From: an uncultured Roseobacter sp.
GTDB lineage: Bacteria; Pseudomonadota; Alphaproteobacteria; Rhodobacterales; Rhodobacteraceae
DNA: 64,000 nucleotides
Direction of reading: 5' to 3'
NCBI GenBank assembly: GCA_947488305.1
Contig: CANKZM010000006.1
Coordinates: 62,001 to 126,000 of the forward strand
Shown: positions 27,289-35,634 of the stretch, one piece after another
How positions within the stretch are numbered: position 1 is the stretch's first letter
Layout: the number at the start of each line of letters is the position of its first letter
Notes under the pieces: model-generated
Told to the model about the DNA's origin: nothing
The model's input: the letters and a program-made list of their open reading frames with translations, nothing else
Databases searched by the model: none
Position numbers and translations under genes: made by a program

Positions 27289-27576
27289 GGTTGAACGCGA
27301 AAGTTGTACACCTTTGGAGTGATTGTCACAAAACCGTTATAAAATTGTCTTTATTTTCAGTGTCTTGCTTGATGGAAAAGAAAATATCCTTTAAAAACAA
27401 TGGATTAAAATGCTGCCTAAAAATTAGGCAATTCGAAGAAATCCAGAGAAAACAAGGAAAAAACCATTGTGGCTGCGACTTATCTGCAGAGTTGTCCACA
27501 GGTTTGGTGGACACCTTAAGACTTGCACCCGGTTGCGCTACAGTGCAGCCCGGCGGGGAATCATTCAAAGGCGAAT
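27289..27576. other. AT-rich intergenic region with inverted repeats before uvrC
   Basis: This 288-base gap is markedly richer in A and T than its neighbours. It holds TGCCTAA (27414-27420) paired with TTAGGCA (27424-27430) across AAA, and a second inverted repeat closer to uvrC. The overlapping short frames have poor composition and no ribosome site, so I do not call a gene. It probably contains the uvrC promoter. Confidence 0.5.
27492..27513. promoter_or_regulatory. inverted repeat with DnaA-box-like arm upstream of uvrC
   Basis: TGTCCAC at 27493-27499 and GTGGACA at 27507-27513 are exact reverse complements with seven bases between. The left side reads TTGTCCACAGG from 27492, one base from a consensus DnaA box. 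The same 11-mer occurs inverted at 52391-52401 before nrdJ. It ends 63 bases before the uvrC start. Confidence 0.45.
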
Positions 27577-29454
27577 ATGAACACTTCCGATGAGTTGCAT
27601 CCAGAGCGTGTAGAAACGGGCCACGACGTTATTCAAGGGTATCTGAAAACACTGGATTCTTCGCCGGGCGTATACCGCATGTTGGACCAAGAAAGCCGGG
27701 TGCTCTACGTCGGAAAAGCCCGGAACTTGCGCGCACGAGTTTCAAATTACGCACGTCCCAGCGGTCACTCACCCCGTATCGCGCGCATGATCTCGATGAC
27801 AGCTTCGATGATGTTTCTGACCACGAAAACAGAAACCGAAGCGCTTCTTCTGGAACAAAACCTCATCAAGCAACTTAAGCCGAAGTTCAACGTGCTGTTG
27901 CGGGATGACAAAAGCTTTCCGAACATTCTCGTCACCGCGGCACAAGACTTTCCGCAAATCAAGAAACATCGTGGCGCCAAGAAAGAAAAGGGCAGCTACT
28001 ACGGGCCGTTTGCGTCTGCCGGCGCGGTCAACAGGACACTCAACCAGCTCCAGCGGGTCTTTCTGCTGCGAGATTGTTCGGACACAATGTTCGAGTCGCG
28101 CACGCGGCCTTGCCTGCAATATCAGATCAAACGCTGTTCAGCGCCTTGCGTGGGAAAGATCAGCCCGGAGGAATACCGCCAAACCGTAAAAGACGCCGAG
28201 AAGTTCCTGACCGGGCAAACCACGGACATTCAGGCGCGGCTGGCAAGTGAGATGTCACAAGCCTCCGAAGCCATGGAATTCGAGAGGGCCGCGGCCCTGC
28301 GGGACCGGATAAAGGCGTTGACGCAGGTACAGACTGCGCAGGGCATCAACCCAAAGAGTGTTGCTGAAGCAGATATTGTGGCTCTCCATCTGGAGAACGG
28401 ACAAGCTTGCGTGCAGGTGTTTTTCATTCGCGCCAATCAAAACTGGGGTAATCGTGATTATTATCCTCGGGTTGGCGCGGATGTGGATGCGGCAGAAGCG
28501 CTCGAAGCATTTGTCGGCCAGTTCTACGATACCCGCGAACCGCCCAAGCAGATCATTCTCAGCAACGAGATCGAAAACCCTGATCTGATGGCAGAAGCGC
28601 TGACGGGGAAACTCGGGCGCAAGGTTGAGTTGGTTGTGCCAAGACGGGGCGAGAAAGCAGAGTTGATTGACGGCGCGTTACGCAATGCGCGCGAGTCGCT
28701 CGCCCGGAAAATGGCTGAATCGGCCACGCAGGCGAAGCTACTCAAGGGATTGGCAGAAGCCTTTGATCTTTCCAGCCCGCCGGGGCGGGTTGAGGTCTAC
28801 GACAACTCTCACATTCAAGGCGCTTTTGCGGTTGGCGCAATGATTGTCGCCGGCCCTGAGGGTTTCATGAAAAACCAGTACCGCAAGTTCAATATCAAGG
28901 GAGAGGACCTGACCCCGGGGGATGACTTTGGGATGATGAAGGAAGTTCTGACCCGGCGCTTCAAACGTTTGATCAAGGAAGACGCGGAACGGCGCGAAGG
29001 TCATTGGCCGGATTTGTTGCTGATTGACGGTGGGGCCGGGCAGGTGTCTGCGGTGGCATCGATCATGAAGGAATTTGGCGTGGAAGATATTCCGATGGTC
29101 GGCGTCGCAAAGGGACTCGACCGGGATGCGGGGAAGGAAGAATTCCATCGCGTGGGCCAGCGCCCCTTTGCTTTGCGCCACAATGATCCGGTGCTTTATT
29201 TTGTCCAGCGCATGCGCGATGAGGCGCACCGCTTTGCGATCGGGACCCATCGTGCAAAACGATCCAAGGCTGTTGGCGCAACCCCGCTGGACGACGTGCC
29301 GGGCGTCGGCGCCGCCCGTAAGCGCGCCTTGTTGGCACATTTTGGATCGGCCAAAGCCGTTGCTCGCGCCAACCTGAGCGACTTGAAAGCGGTCGAGGGC
29401 GTCTCCGGCGCGTTGGCCGAGAAAATCTACGACTACTTCCATGAGCGGGGGTAA
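27577..29454 (+). CDS. uvrC: excinuclease ABC subunit C
   Basis: UvrC makes the two cuts in nucleotide excision repair. The 625-residue protein carries the GIY-YIG nuclease (SPGVYRMLDQESRVLYVGKA), a cysteine cluster in the following segment (CLQYQIKRCSAPCVGKI), the UVR motif near residues 210-245, the RNase H-like nuclease (VYDNSHIQG, then LLIDGGAGQVSA) and C-terminal helix-hairpin-helix repeats (LDDVPGVGAARKRALL, VEGVSGALAEKIY). The ATG at 27577 gives the normal start; the open frame extends to 27523. A terminator follows. Confidence 0.97.
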   Translation: MNTSDELHPERVETGHDVIQGYLKTLDSSPGVYRMLDQESRVLYVGKARNLRARVSNYARPSGHSPRIARMISMTASMMFLTTKTETEALLLEQNLIKQLKPKFNVLLRDDKSFPNILVTAAQDFPQIKKHRGAKKEKGSYYGPFASAGAVNRTLNQLQRVFLLRDCSDTMFESRTRPCLQYQIKRCSAPCVGKISPEEYRQTVKDAEKFLTGQTTDIQARLASEMSQASEAMEFERAAALRDRIKALTQVQTAQGINPKSVAEADIVALHLENGQACVQVFFIRANQNWGNRDYYPRVGADVDAAEALEAFVGQFYDTREPPKQIILSNEIENPDLMAEALTGKLGRKVELVVPRRGEKAELIDGALRNARESLARKMAESATQAKLLKGLAEAFDLSSPPGRVEVYDNSHIQGAFAVGAMIVAGPEGFMKNQYRKFNIKGEDLTPGDDFGMMKEVLTRRFKRLIKEDAERREGHWPDLLLIDGGAGQVSAVASIMKEFGVEDIPMVGVAKGLDRDAGKEEFHRVGQRPFALRHNDPVLYFVQRMRDEAHRFAIGTHRAKRSKAVGATPLDDVPGVGAARKRALLAHFGSAKAVARANLSDLKAVEGVSGALAEKIYDYFHERG

Positions 29455-29463
29455 TCCGGCGGA

Positions 29464-29486
29464 CGCTCCTTCGGAGCGACATTTTT
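29464..29486 (+). terminator. terminator after uvrC
   Basis: CGCTCC (29464-29469) pairs with GGAGCG (29473-29478) across TTC, and ACATTTTTCATTT follows. The stem starts 10 bases after the uvrC stop. Confidence 0.75.
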
Positions 29487-29580
29487 CATTTGGCTTTTCT
29501 GATGAAAAGCGATCAGGTTGTGGGCGATGTCGTTGCGGATGCAGCTTTCGCCCGGAATCCGGGCGTTGTAAGGTACGTGA

Positions 29581-30249
29581 ATGAGACTGACCTTACCCAA
29601 TATACTGACGATTATTCGTCTTGTTGCCGCGCCGATGGTCGCTGTGATGTTTCTTTACTTCACCCGACCTTACGCAGACTGGTTTGCGCTCATCCTGTTT
29701 GTGACCGCCGCTGTTACTGACTGGTTCGACGGCTACCTTGCGCGCGCGTGGAAACAGGAAACCAAACTCGGGGCAATGCTGGATCCAATTGCCGACAAGG
29801 CGATGGTGGTCATCGCCCTGATGGTAATCATTGGTTTTTCCAGCTGGTCGCCCTGGCTGGTTCTTCCGGCAACCGTAATCCTGTTCCGCGAGGTTTTTGT
29901 CTCAGGGTTGAGAGAGTTCCTTGGCGATACGGCGGGAACCTTGAAGGTGACAAAGCTTGCGAAGTGGAAAACAACTTTTCAGATGGTTGCGATCGCCGTG
30001 CTTTTTGCCCAAGGGGTCTTTGAGCATTACCTTATCATTTCTGCCTGGGGTATGGATCAGGCTATGGTTGATGCCATCTTTGCCGGAACTGAGCAGGATT
30101 TGCAGGGGCTGCGTTGGAAGCAATTTGCAATGCAATGGTCCGGGAAAATCGGGTTGGGATTGCTTTGGGTCGCGGCGACCCTCACATTGATTACCGGTAT
30201 CGACTATCTCCTGAAAGCGATGCCCCATCTCAAGGATGACCAGCGATGA
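29581..30249 (+). CDS. pgsA: CDP-diacylglycerol-glycerol-3-phosphate 3-phosphatidyltransferase
   Basis: PgsA makes phosphatidylglycerophosphate, the committed step to phosphatidylglycerol. The 222-residue membrane protein has the CDP-alcohol phosphotransferase motif DWFDGYLARAWKQ with GAMLDPIADK after it (DG-x2-AR-x8-G-x3-D-x3-D) and about five hydrophobic helices. Its stop overlaps the moaD start by four bases, which is the usual Rhodobacterales order uvrC-pgsA-moaD-moaE. Confidence 0.95.
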   Translation: MRLTLPNILTIIRLVAAPMVAVMFLYFTRPYADWFALILFVTAAVTDWFDGYLARAWKQETKLGAMLDPIADKAMVVIALMVIIGFSSWSPWLVLPATVILFREVFVSGLREFLGDTAGTLKVTKLAKWKTTFQMVAIAVLFAQGVFEHYLIISAWGMDQAMVDAIFAGTEQDLQGLRWKQFAMQWSGKIGLGLLWVAATLTLITGIDYLLKAMPHLKDDQR

Positions 30250-30491
30250 ATGTTCTTTACTTTGCTTGGGTACGCGAACGGATCGGCGTGCCGCGCGAAA
30301 GCATTGAAACCAACGCCGCGACGGTGAATGAACTTGTACAGGAATTGCGGGACAGGGAAGAGCGATATGCGGCAGCATTTGCCGACACTTCGGCGTTGCG
30401 GGTTGCGGTTGACCAAGAACTCACCGGTTTTGATGCTTCGTTGGACGGTGTTCAGGAAGTCGCTTTCTTCCCACCGATGACCGGAGGCTGA
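30246..30491 (+). CDS. moaD: molybdopterin synthase small subunit
   Basis: This 81-residue ubiquitin-like sulfur carrier ends in FFPPMTGG, whose terminal glycine is thiocarboxylated and donates sulfur to precursor Z. With MoaE it makes molybdopterin. It overlaps pgsA by four bases and is followed after three bases by moaE. Confidence 0.93.
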   Translation: MNVLYFAWVRERIGVPRESIETNAATVNELVQELRDREERYAAAFADTSALRVAVDQELTGFDASLDGVQEVAFFPPMTGG

Positions 30492-30494
30492 AGG

Positions 30495-30938
30495 ATGCGC
30501 ATTGTTGTGCAGGAAGAGCCGTTCGATCTCGGTGAGGCGACGACATCTTTTGCGTCGAACCGGAAAGACATGGGGGCGGTGGTTACCTTTACTGGCATCG
30601 TCCGTGACACTGGCGACACCCGTTTGAAATCAATGGAAATCGAACATTATCCAGGCATGACCGAGGCCGCCCTTGGCGAGATTGCCGAAGAAGCAGCAAG
30701 ACGCTGGTCTTTGGGAGATGTTCTGGTCATTCATCGCCATGGCACCCTTGTTCCGGGTGAGATGATCATGATGGTCGCCACTGCGGCACGTCATCGAAAG
30801 CAAGCATTCGAGGCGGCAGAGTTCCTGATGGACTATCTGAAATCGCGGGCGCCCTTCTGGAAACGCGAAGTGACGGAGCAAGGCGCATTCTGGGTGGCTG
30901 CCCGGGATGAAGACGAAGATGCGCTGACCCGCTGGTAG
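30495..30938 (+). CDS. moaE: molybdopterin synthase large subunit
   Basis: The 147-residue protein has the MoaE core GAVVTFTGIVRD, the histidine-containing VLVIHRHGTLVPGE and the active-site lysine region FWKREVTEQGAFWV. It binds two MoaD subunits and converts precursor Z to molybdopterin. It lies three bases after moaD. Confidence 0.95.
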   Translation: MRIVVQEEPFDLGEATTSFASNRKDMGAVVTFTGIVRDTGDTRLKSMEIEHYPGMTEAALGEIAEEAARRWSLGDVLVIHRHGTLVPGEMIMMVATAARHRKQAFEAAEFLMDYLKSRAPFWKREVTEQGAFWVAARDEDEDALTRW

Positions 30939-31028
30939 CATTTCTAAGCTGCGCTTGACCCATATCATGGCGGCAAAAAAGGCAATGATTTATCCTTTTG
31001 CACATCAATAGCAAAGGGAGAGAATGCA

Positions 31029-31475
31029 GTGTTTAAAACGATTTGTGTGGGATACGACGGGTCAGGCCCGTCTGAGAATGCTGTGCGAATGGCGTGTGAT
31101 CTTGCCGGCAAATACCATGGCTCGGTTCATATCGTGCACACACCCCATCCGGAAACCGTTGCCTTTGCGATGGGGGCGGTCGCGGGATACCATGCCGCCG
31201 TCACGATGCCGAGCCCGGATGAAACCAAAAAGGCTGCCGATACCCTGCTTGACAAGGCCAGGGCAACCGCCGCCGCGGCGGGTCAAAACGATGTCAAAAC
31301 CCACATCGGGCAGGGGGATGCTGCCAAGGAGCTCACTGAGTATGCGAAAGGAGTGGATTCCGACCTTATCGTGACAGGACGCCGGGGATTGGGCAATCTG
31401 ACTGCTCTGGTGATGGGAAGTACATCGCAAGCGGTGAGCCATCACGCCACCTGCGCGCATCTGACAGTGACCTGA
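31029..31475 (+). CDS. universal stress protein (UspA family)
   Basis: The 148-residue protein has the UspA fold: an N-terminal ICVGYDGSGPSENAVRMA strand-helix and the ATP-binding loop TGRRGLGNLTALVMGSTSQAV (G-x2-G-x9-GS). It is therefore probably of the nucleotide-binding class. The start is a GTG at 31029, with AAAGGGAGA eight bases upstream. It converges on a small membrane gene. Confidence 0.88.
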   Translation: MFKTICVGYDGSGPSENAVRMACDLAGKYHGSVHIVHTPHPETVAFAMGAVAGYHAAVTMPSPDETKKAADTLLDKARATAAAAGQNDVKTHIGQGDAAKELTEYAKGVDSDLIVTGRRGLGNLTALVMGSTSQAVSHHATCAHLTVT

Positions 31476-31486
31476 GTTCGCGTGCC

Positions 31487-31816
31487 TTAACCTGCCTGCG
31501 AAGGGCGGTTCAGTCTGGCACGAAGCTCTTCCGTTTCGTGCCGGGCGTCCCGTAACCCGTCCATCGCGGCACGCAGTTCCGCTTCAGTCTGGGCCAGTTG
31601 GTTGGTCAGTTCTGCTTCGCGTTGTTGCAAGTATGTAATGGCCTGATCGCGGGTTTCTTCCGCTTCATGCAATTCCTGACTCATGCGATCCAGTTGCGCC
31701 ACGTCATCCGCGGCGACACGCGAAAATCGATGAACCAGCCAGTTTGCAAACCAACCCAGCGAAAATGCAACAAACAGCATTATGGCGGTCGCCACAACAA
31801 ATTGCGGGCTTGTCAT
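31487..31816 (-). CDS. membrane-anchored coiled-coil protein
   Basis: The 109-residue protein has one N-terminal membrane helix (about residues 7-28) followed by a long heptad-rich helix with many Glu, Gln, Arg and Leu residues (about 35-103), so it is a single-pass coiled coil. I do not recognise a family. It lies 38 bases downstream of the OmpA-BON gene on the same strand and may help organise that envelope protein. Confidence 0.65.
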   Translation of the reverse strand: MTSPQFVVATAIMLFVAFSLGWFANWLVHRFSRVAADDVAQLDRMSQELHEAEETRDQAITYLQQREAELTNQLAQTEAELRAAMDGLRDARHETEELRARLNRPSQAG

Positions 31817-31854
31817 CGGGTTTCCCTTTCACACCGGCGCAAATGAGCGCGCGG

Positions 31855-33732
31855 TTACTCCCCATCTGCCTCTATATCGCTCTTTTCAGCGATAGATTCC
31901 AGCGCAGATTCGCCCTCTGGGACGCTGGGTTCGGGGGTAATGAGACGGAATTCGATGCGACGGTTGGCTTCGCGGCCTTCTTCAGTGTCATTCTCTGCAA
32001 TTGGCAGCGCTTCACCGTATCCTTTTGCAATAAAACTGGACGTCAGGACCTTTCGGGCGCGCAACTCGTTGAGAACTGATTCCGCCCGTGCCTGGCTTAG
32101 TGACAGGTTCATTTCTTCGCGCCCCTGACTATCCGTGTGCCCCTGCACTTCGAGACGCAGGCTACCGCAAGTCTGTAGCAGCTCGGCAATCTGATCCATC
32201 GTACTGAGCGCGCTTTCGTCGATTGTCGCGGAGCCCGGTTCGAAGGTGATCTTTTTTGCCGCCAGGATTTCTGCAATTTGCGCCTCGCATTCATCTGCTG
32301 TTGGCAGCGCGGCGATCGGATCGAGGGCTTCGACGTACGCAACGTCAATCTCAAACGTGCTCTCATCGCCGAGCTTTTCCACCATCAGACGTGCGATCAT
32401 TTCCCCGGCGTCAGGATTGCCGGAACGTCCCAACAACTGCACATCTTCTTCGGTGACTGTGACAACGCCATTGCTTGTCAGGCTCAAAGCCTCGATGGCC
32501 GTCAGGACGCGGCTCGACCAATCGGCGGGTAAATCCGGCACGACCCGCGCCGCTGTATAAACACTGTCTGATCCAAACTTCGCCTTGGCAAAACTGCTCG
32601 CGACATCGCGCATGTTCTCACTGCCCAGGCGGCCTCGCAACTGTACCTGACCCTCTGGACTGAGGGTCGCGTAGAACTCGGCCGGGCCGGTGCCTGTCTC
32701 GTCTGCGACGGGGAGCCGCGCTTTCAGGATGAATACCTCTGGCAGGCTTGTTTCCAACTCACCGATCACGCGGTCGAAAAGGCCAGGGTCCGTTCCCTCA
32801 ATTGCTGCAAGGGTGACTTCAGCATCAGAGAATGTCACCGTGCCATGCCCGATCTGATCAAGTGCTCTGATCGCCAGGTCCACTGCTTCTGCCCAGTAGG
32901 GCGTAGGGACCCCCATGCCGATTGCGCAGCGGCCAGGTCCTGTCAGCCCTGCGTGCAAGGCTGCTTCTGTAATCCTGGTCTGTGATTCCGGTGAATCGGC
33001 AGAGCAGGCATCAAAACGTGCGCCATTAGCATCCTTCACGAAACGCAAGGTGAAGGGAGAGATTACCGGACGGGGGGCGGTGATATTGAGCGTGACACGA
33101 AGGGCGGGGGGTGCGCTTCGGCGTAACCGTGCCTCCATCTCTGCTTTGTGTTCTGCGCTGTCGGCTATAGCGGTGATAACGACCCGCCCTGCATCGACAG
33201 ATACTTTTGCGCGCGGAAGGTCATCCATGGCGGTCATTGCAAAGGCCAGCGCATCGTCCCAGCCTGTTGGAGCGGGATAGTTTGCTGTCTCCAGCAGGTC
33301 CGTCACAGGCAGCCCGTCGACTGTTGAAAAACCATCCAGGATCGCCGCGCGGTCACTGCTTTCTGGAATGAGCCCGATGATCGACAGACCCGAGGTATTG
33401 CGCAGCACCTCTGCGGAGAAACGGGGCGGCTCCACTGCTTCGGCGGCGGCGACTTCAATCTCGTCTACCAGTCTGGCGGCGTCGACGACGGACCCTGCGA
33501 TGCTCAGCGCCCGGAAGCGCAACGCCTCGGTGGGTGCAATACCAGCCATCATCACCCGCAGGCCATCGGCTTCGACCTCTGCCCATGTCAGCCCTCTGAG
33601 GTCGAGGGATTGCCGAATTTCGATTTCGGATCGTTCCTCGACGATCTGAACAGAATAGCTGGCAGCAAGCAAAGACGCACCCGCGGCAAGAGCGAATGCA
33701 GAGAGAACCAGATGAGGGCGAGACAGTGGCAT
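31855..33732 (-). CDS. OmpA-family protein with several BON-like repeats
   Basis: The 625-residue envelope protein has an N-terminal hydrophobic anchor (about residues 7-25). Several BON-like modules follow, each with a strand-turn pattern such as VTVTEEDVQLLGRSGNP, VTFSDAEVTLAAIEGTDP and VSVDAGRVVITAIADSAE. The C-terminal OmpA peptidoglycan-binding domain covers about residues 495-610 (ITFEPGSATIDESA, QGHTDSQGREEMNLSLSQAR, ANRRIEF), and an acidic tail ends the protein. It would tie the envelope to peptidoglycan while the BON modules contact membrane or protein. It is 59 bases after ubiA. Confidence 0.82.
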   Translation of the reverse strand: MPLSRPHLVLSAFALAAGASLLAASYSVQIVEERSEIEIRQSLDLRGLTWAEVEADGLRVMMAGIAPTEALRFRALSIAGSVVDAARLVDEIEVAAAEAVEPPRFSAEVLRNTSGLSIIGLIPESSDRAAILDGFSTVDGLPVTDLLETANYPAPTGWDDALAFAMTAMDDLPRAKVSVDAGRVVITAIADSAEHKAEMEARLRRSAPPALRVTLNITAPRPVISPFTLRFVKDANGARFDACSADSPESQTRITEAALHAGLTGPGRCAIGMGVPTPYWAEAVDLAIRALDQIGHGTVTFSDAEVTLAAIEGTDPGLFDRVIGELETSLPEVFILKARLPVADETGTGPAEFYATLSPEGQVQLRGRLGSENMRDVASSFAKAKFGSDSVYTAARVVPDLPADWSSRVLTAIEALSLTSNGVVTVTEEDVQLLGRSGNPDAGEMIARLMVEKLGDESTFEIDVAYVEALDPIAALPTADECEAQIAEILAAKKITFEPGSATIDESALSTMDQIAELLQTCGSLRLEVQGHTDSQGREEMNLSLSQARAESVLNELRARKVLTSSFIAKGYGEALPIAENDTEEGREANRRIEFRLITPEPSVPEGESALESIAEKSDIEADGE

Positions 33733-33791
33733 AAGGCTTTCGGTTCGCTAGGCAACGGTAGAGTGATACGCCTGTGGCAAGACGGTTTCAA

Positions 33792-34754
33792 TCAAAGGAA
33801 CAGAGCCGCCACAAAGAAGACAAGCGGGATCATGCCGGTATCTCGATTGGCACGAAACAGTTGTAACAACTTGGCGTTGTCCTCTGTGTCGAACCCGCGC
33901 AATTGCCAGGTCATATGCCAGCCCATAGCCCACGGACCGCCAAGTGCCACGACCAGCGCCAATACGCTCGCTGCGTCCTTGACGGCAAAAATGACCGCAA
34001 GGCCCATCAGGCCCACCGTGGCCATCAAAAAACGCCGGAGCCAGCTTGGTGTTTTTTCCCCAAACAGTCGCGCAGTGGATTTAATGCCGATCAGGGCATC
34101 GTCTTCAGTGTCCTGGTGGGCATAGATCGTGTCATAGAAAAGGGTCCAGGCAATACCGGCAAAATACAGCAAAACCGCAGGCGCATCGAGTTGGCCGCTG
34201 TGGGCTGTCCATGCCAGCAGTGCACCCCAGTTGAACGCAAGTCCCAGAAAGACCTGGGGCCACCAGGTGAAACGTTTGGCAAATGGGTAGATGGCCACTG
34301 GTAACAAGGCCAACACTCCCAGCGCAATCGCCGCCACGTTAAAGGTCAGGAGAATTCCGAAAGCCAATAGGGATTGGATACACATCCAGATTACAGCGCC
34401 CCGCACCGTGACTTGCCCGGCCGGTATCGGACGCGATCTTGTCCGTTCGACCTTGCCGTCAAAATCCCGATCGGTGATGTCATTCCACGTACAGCCCGCG
34501 CCGCGCATGAGCCATGCCCCCAACGCACAGCCCAGGGCGATCCACGCATCGTGCAGGCTGGCTTGTTGATCATAAAGCATCGAAAGGGTCAGCCCCCACC
34601 AACAAGGGATCAGCAAGAGCCAGGTGCCGATGGGTCGGTCCGCGCGGCTGAGCCGCAGGTAGGGGCGGCTAAAGGCGGGCGCGTAGACGTCGACCCAGTT
34701 GTCAGGCACCGCATCGGCAACCTGACCGTCTGGTGTTGGCGCGGGCTCTTGCAT
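33792..34754 (-). CDS. ubiA: 4-hydroxybenzoate polyprenyltransferase
   Basis: UbiA attaches the polyprenyl chain to 4-hydroxybenzoate in ubiquinone synthesis. The 320-residue membrane protein has the first aspartate motif NDITDRDFDG (from residue 91) with RTRSRPIP after it and the second motif YDTIYAHQDTEDD, plus about eight membrane helices. The start is set at the ATG at 34754; the longer open frame overlaps rsmE in the opposite direction and has no family similarity. Confidence 0.92.
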   Translation of the reverse strand: MQEPAPTPDGQVADAVPDNWVDVYAPAFSRPYLRLSRADRPIGTWLLLIPCWWGLTLSMLYDQQASLHDAWIALGCALGAWLMRGAGCTWNDITDRDFDGKVERTRSRPIPAGQVTVRGAVIWMCIQSLLAFGILLTFNVAAIALGVLALLPVAIYPFAKRFTWWPQVFLGLAFNWGALLAWTAHSGQLDAPAVLLYFAGIAWTLFYDTIYAHQDTEDDALIGIKSTARLFGEKTPSWLRRFLMATVGLMGLAVIFAVKDAASVLALVVALGGPWAMGWHMTWQLRGFDTEDNAKLLQLFRANRDTGMIPLVFFVAALFL

Positions 34755-34778
34755 ATGTATCTCCCCATGGACCGCAAT

Positions 34779-35495
34779 ATGACAGCCAAGATACGCCTTT
34801 ATGTAGATCACCCTTTGGGGCTGGGGCAATCGGTTCCTGTATCCCGAGAGCAAGCGCATTACCTTTTTGGCGTGATGCGCCTTGGGGTTGGCGCGGCGAT
34901 CAAGGTTTTTAACGGGCAGGACGGGGAATGGCGGGCCACCGTTGTTGAGACTGCCAAGCGTGGCGGTGTGCTTGAAATCACGGATCAAACGGCGGCACAA
35001 AAGAACCCACCTGATGTCTGGCTGGTTTTTGCGCCAGTCAAAAAGGCGCGTACTGATTTCATCGTCGAAAAGGCCGTGGAAATGGGCGTGTCGCGCCTTC
35101 TGCCTGTGCAGACGGAATACACCAACTCCGGGCGTATACAGCGCGAGCGCCTGCAAGCTCATGCAGTCGAGGCGGCGGAGCAATGTGGATCGCATTTTGT
35201 GCCGCAGGTGTCCGAGATGGTACGTATGGACCGGCTTCTGACGGACTGGGAAACAAAACGCTCCATCATGTTTTGTGACGAGAGTCTGGCCGGCAGTTCG
35301 CCTGAACTACCGAGCGGTGGCAAAAGTTGGGCTATTTTCATCGGACCGGAGGGCGGTTTTTCGCCTCGTGAACGCCAGCGGTTGCAGACGTTTGATGTGG
35401 CTCACGCGGTTTCATTGGGGCCGCGCATCTTGCGCGCTGACACAGCAGCGGTTGCTGCATTGACCCTTTGGCAATCGCGTTTGGGCGATTGGTGA
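34779..35495 (+). CDS. rsmE: 16S rRNA (uracil-1498-N3) methyltransferase
   Basis: This is a 238-residue SPOUT methyltransferase that modifies U1498 of 16S rRNA with S-adenosylmethionine. The PUA-like N-terminus (RLYVDHPLGLGQSVPV, HYLFGVMRLGVG), the KARTDFIVEKAVEMGVSRL strand, the IFIGPEGGFSPRE loop and the SLGPRILRADTAAVAAL knot are all conserved. The ATG at 34779 gives the normal length; ATG 34767 and ATG 34755 are in frame. If translation began at 34755 the start codon would abut that of ubiA in CATATG. Confidence 0.93.
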   Translation: MTAKIRLYVDHPLGLGQSVPVSREQAHYLFGVMRLGVGAAIKVFNGQDGEWRATVVETAKRGGVLEITDQTAAQKNPPDVWLVFAPVKKARTDFIVEKAVEMGVSRLLPVQTEYTNSGRIQRERLQAHAVEAAEQCGSHFVPQVSEMVRMDRLLTDWETKRSIMFCDESLAGSSPELPSGGKSWAIFIGPEGGFSPRERQRLQTFDVAHAVSLGPRILRADTAAVAALTLWQSRLGDW

Positions 35496-35634
35496 CACAA
35501 AAGTTCTGGCGCAAATACCAAAGCCGACACGAATTCAATCCAAGGTTACCGTTTTTTAACCCTAAATTTGCCAAATCCTGTCACTAGCGATGCGAATAGC
35601 GATCGTTTGACAACAGTGTGCAGGACTATCCCCC

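Noticed and set aside
27291-27593. A 100-residue plus-strand frame upstream of uvrC starting at TTG
   Set aside because: Its composition is unlike the neighbouring genes, it has no ribosome site or family similarity, and it overlaps the uvrC start.
35544-35561. Hairpin GGTTA/TAACC as a terminator after rsmE
   Set aside because: The stem is only five bases; it may assist termination but is too weak to call.
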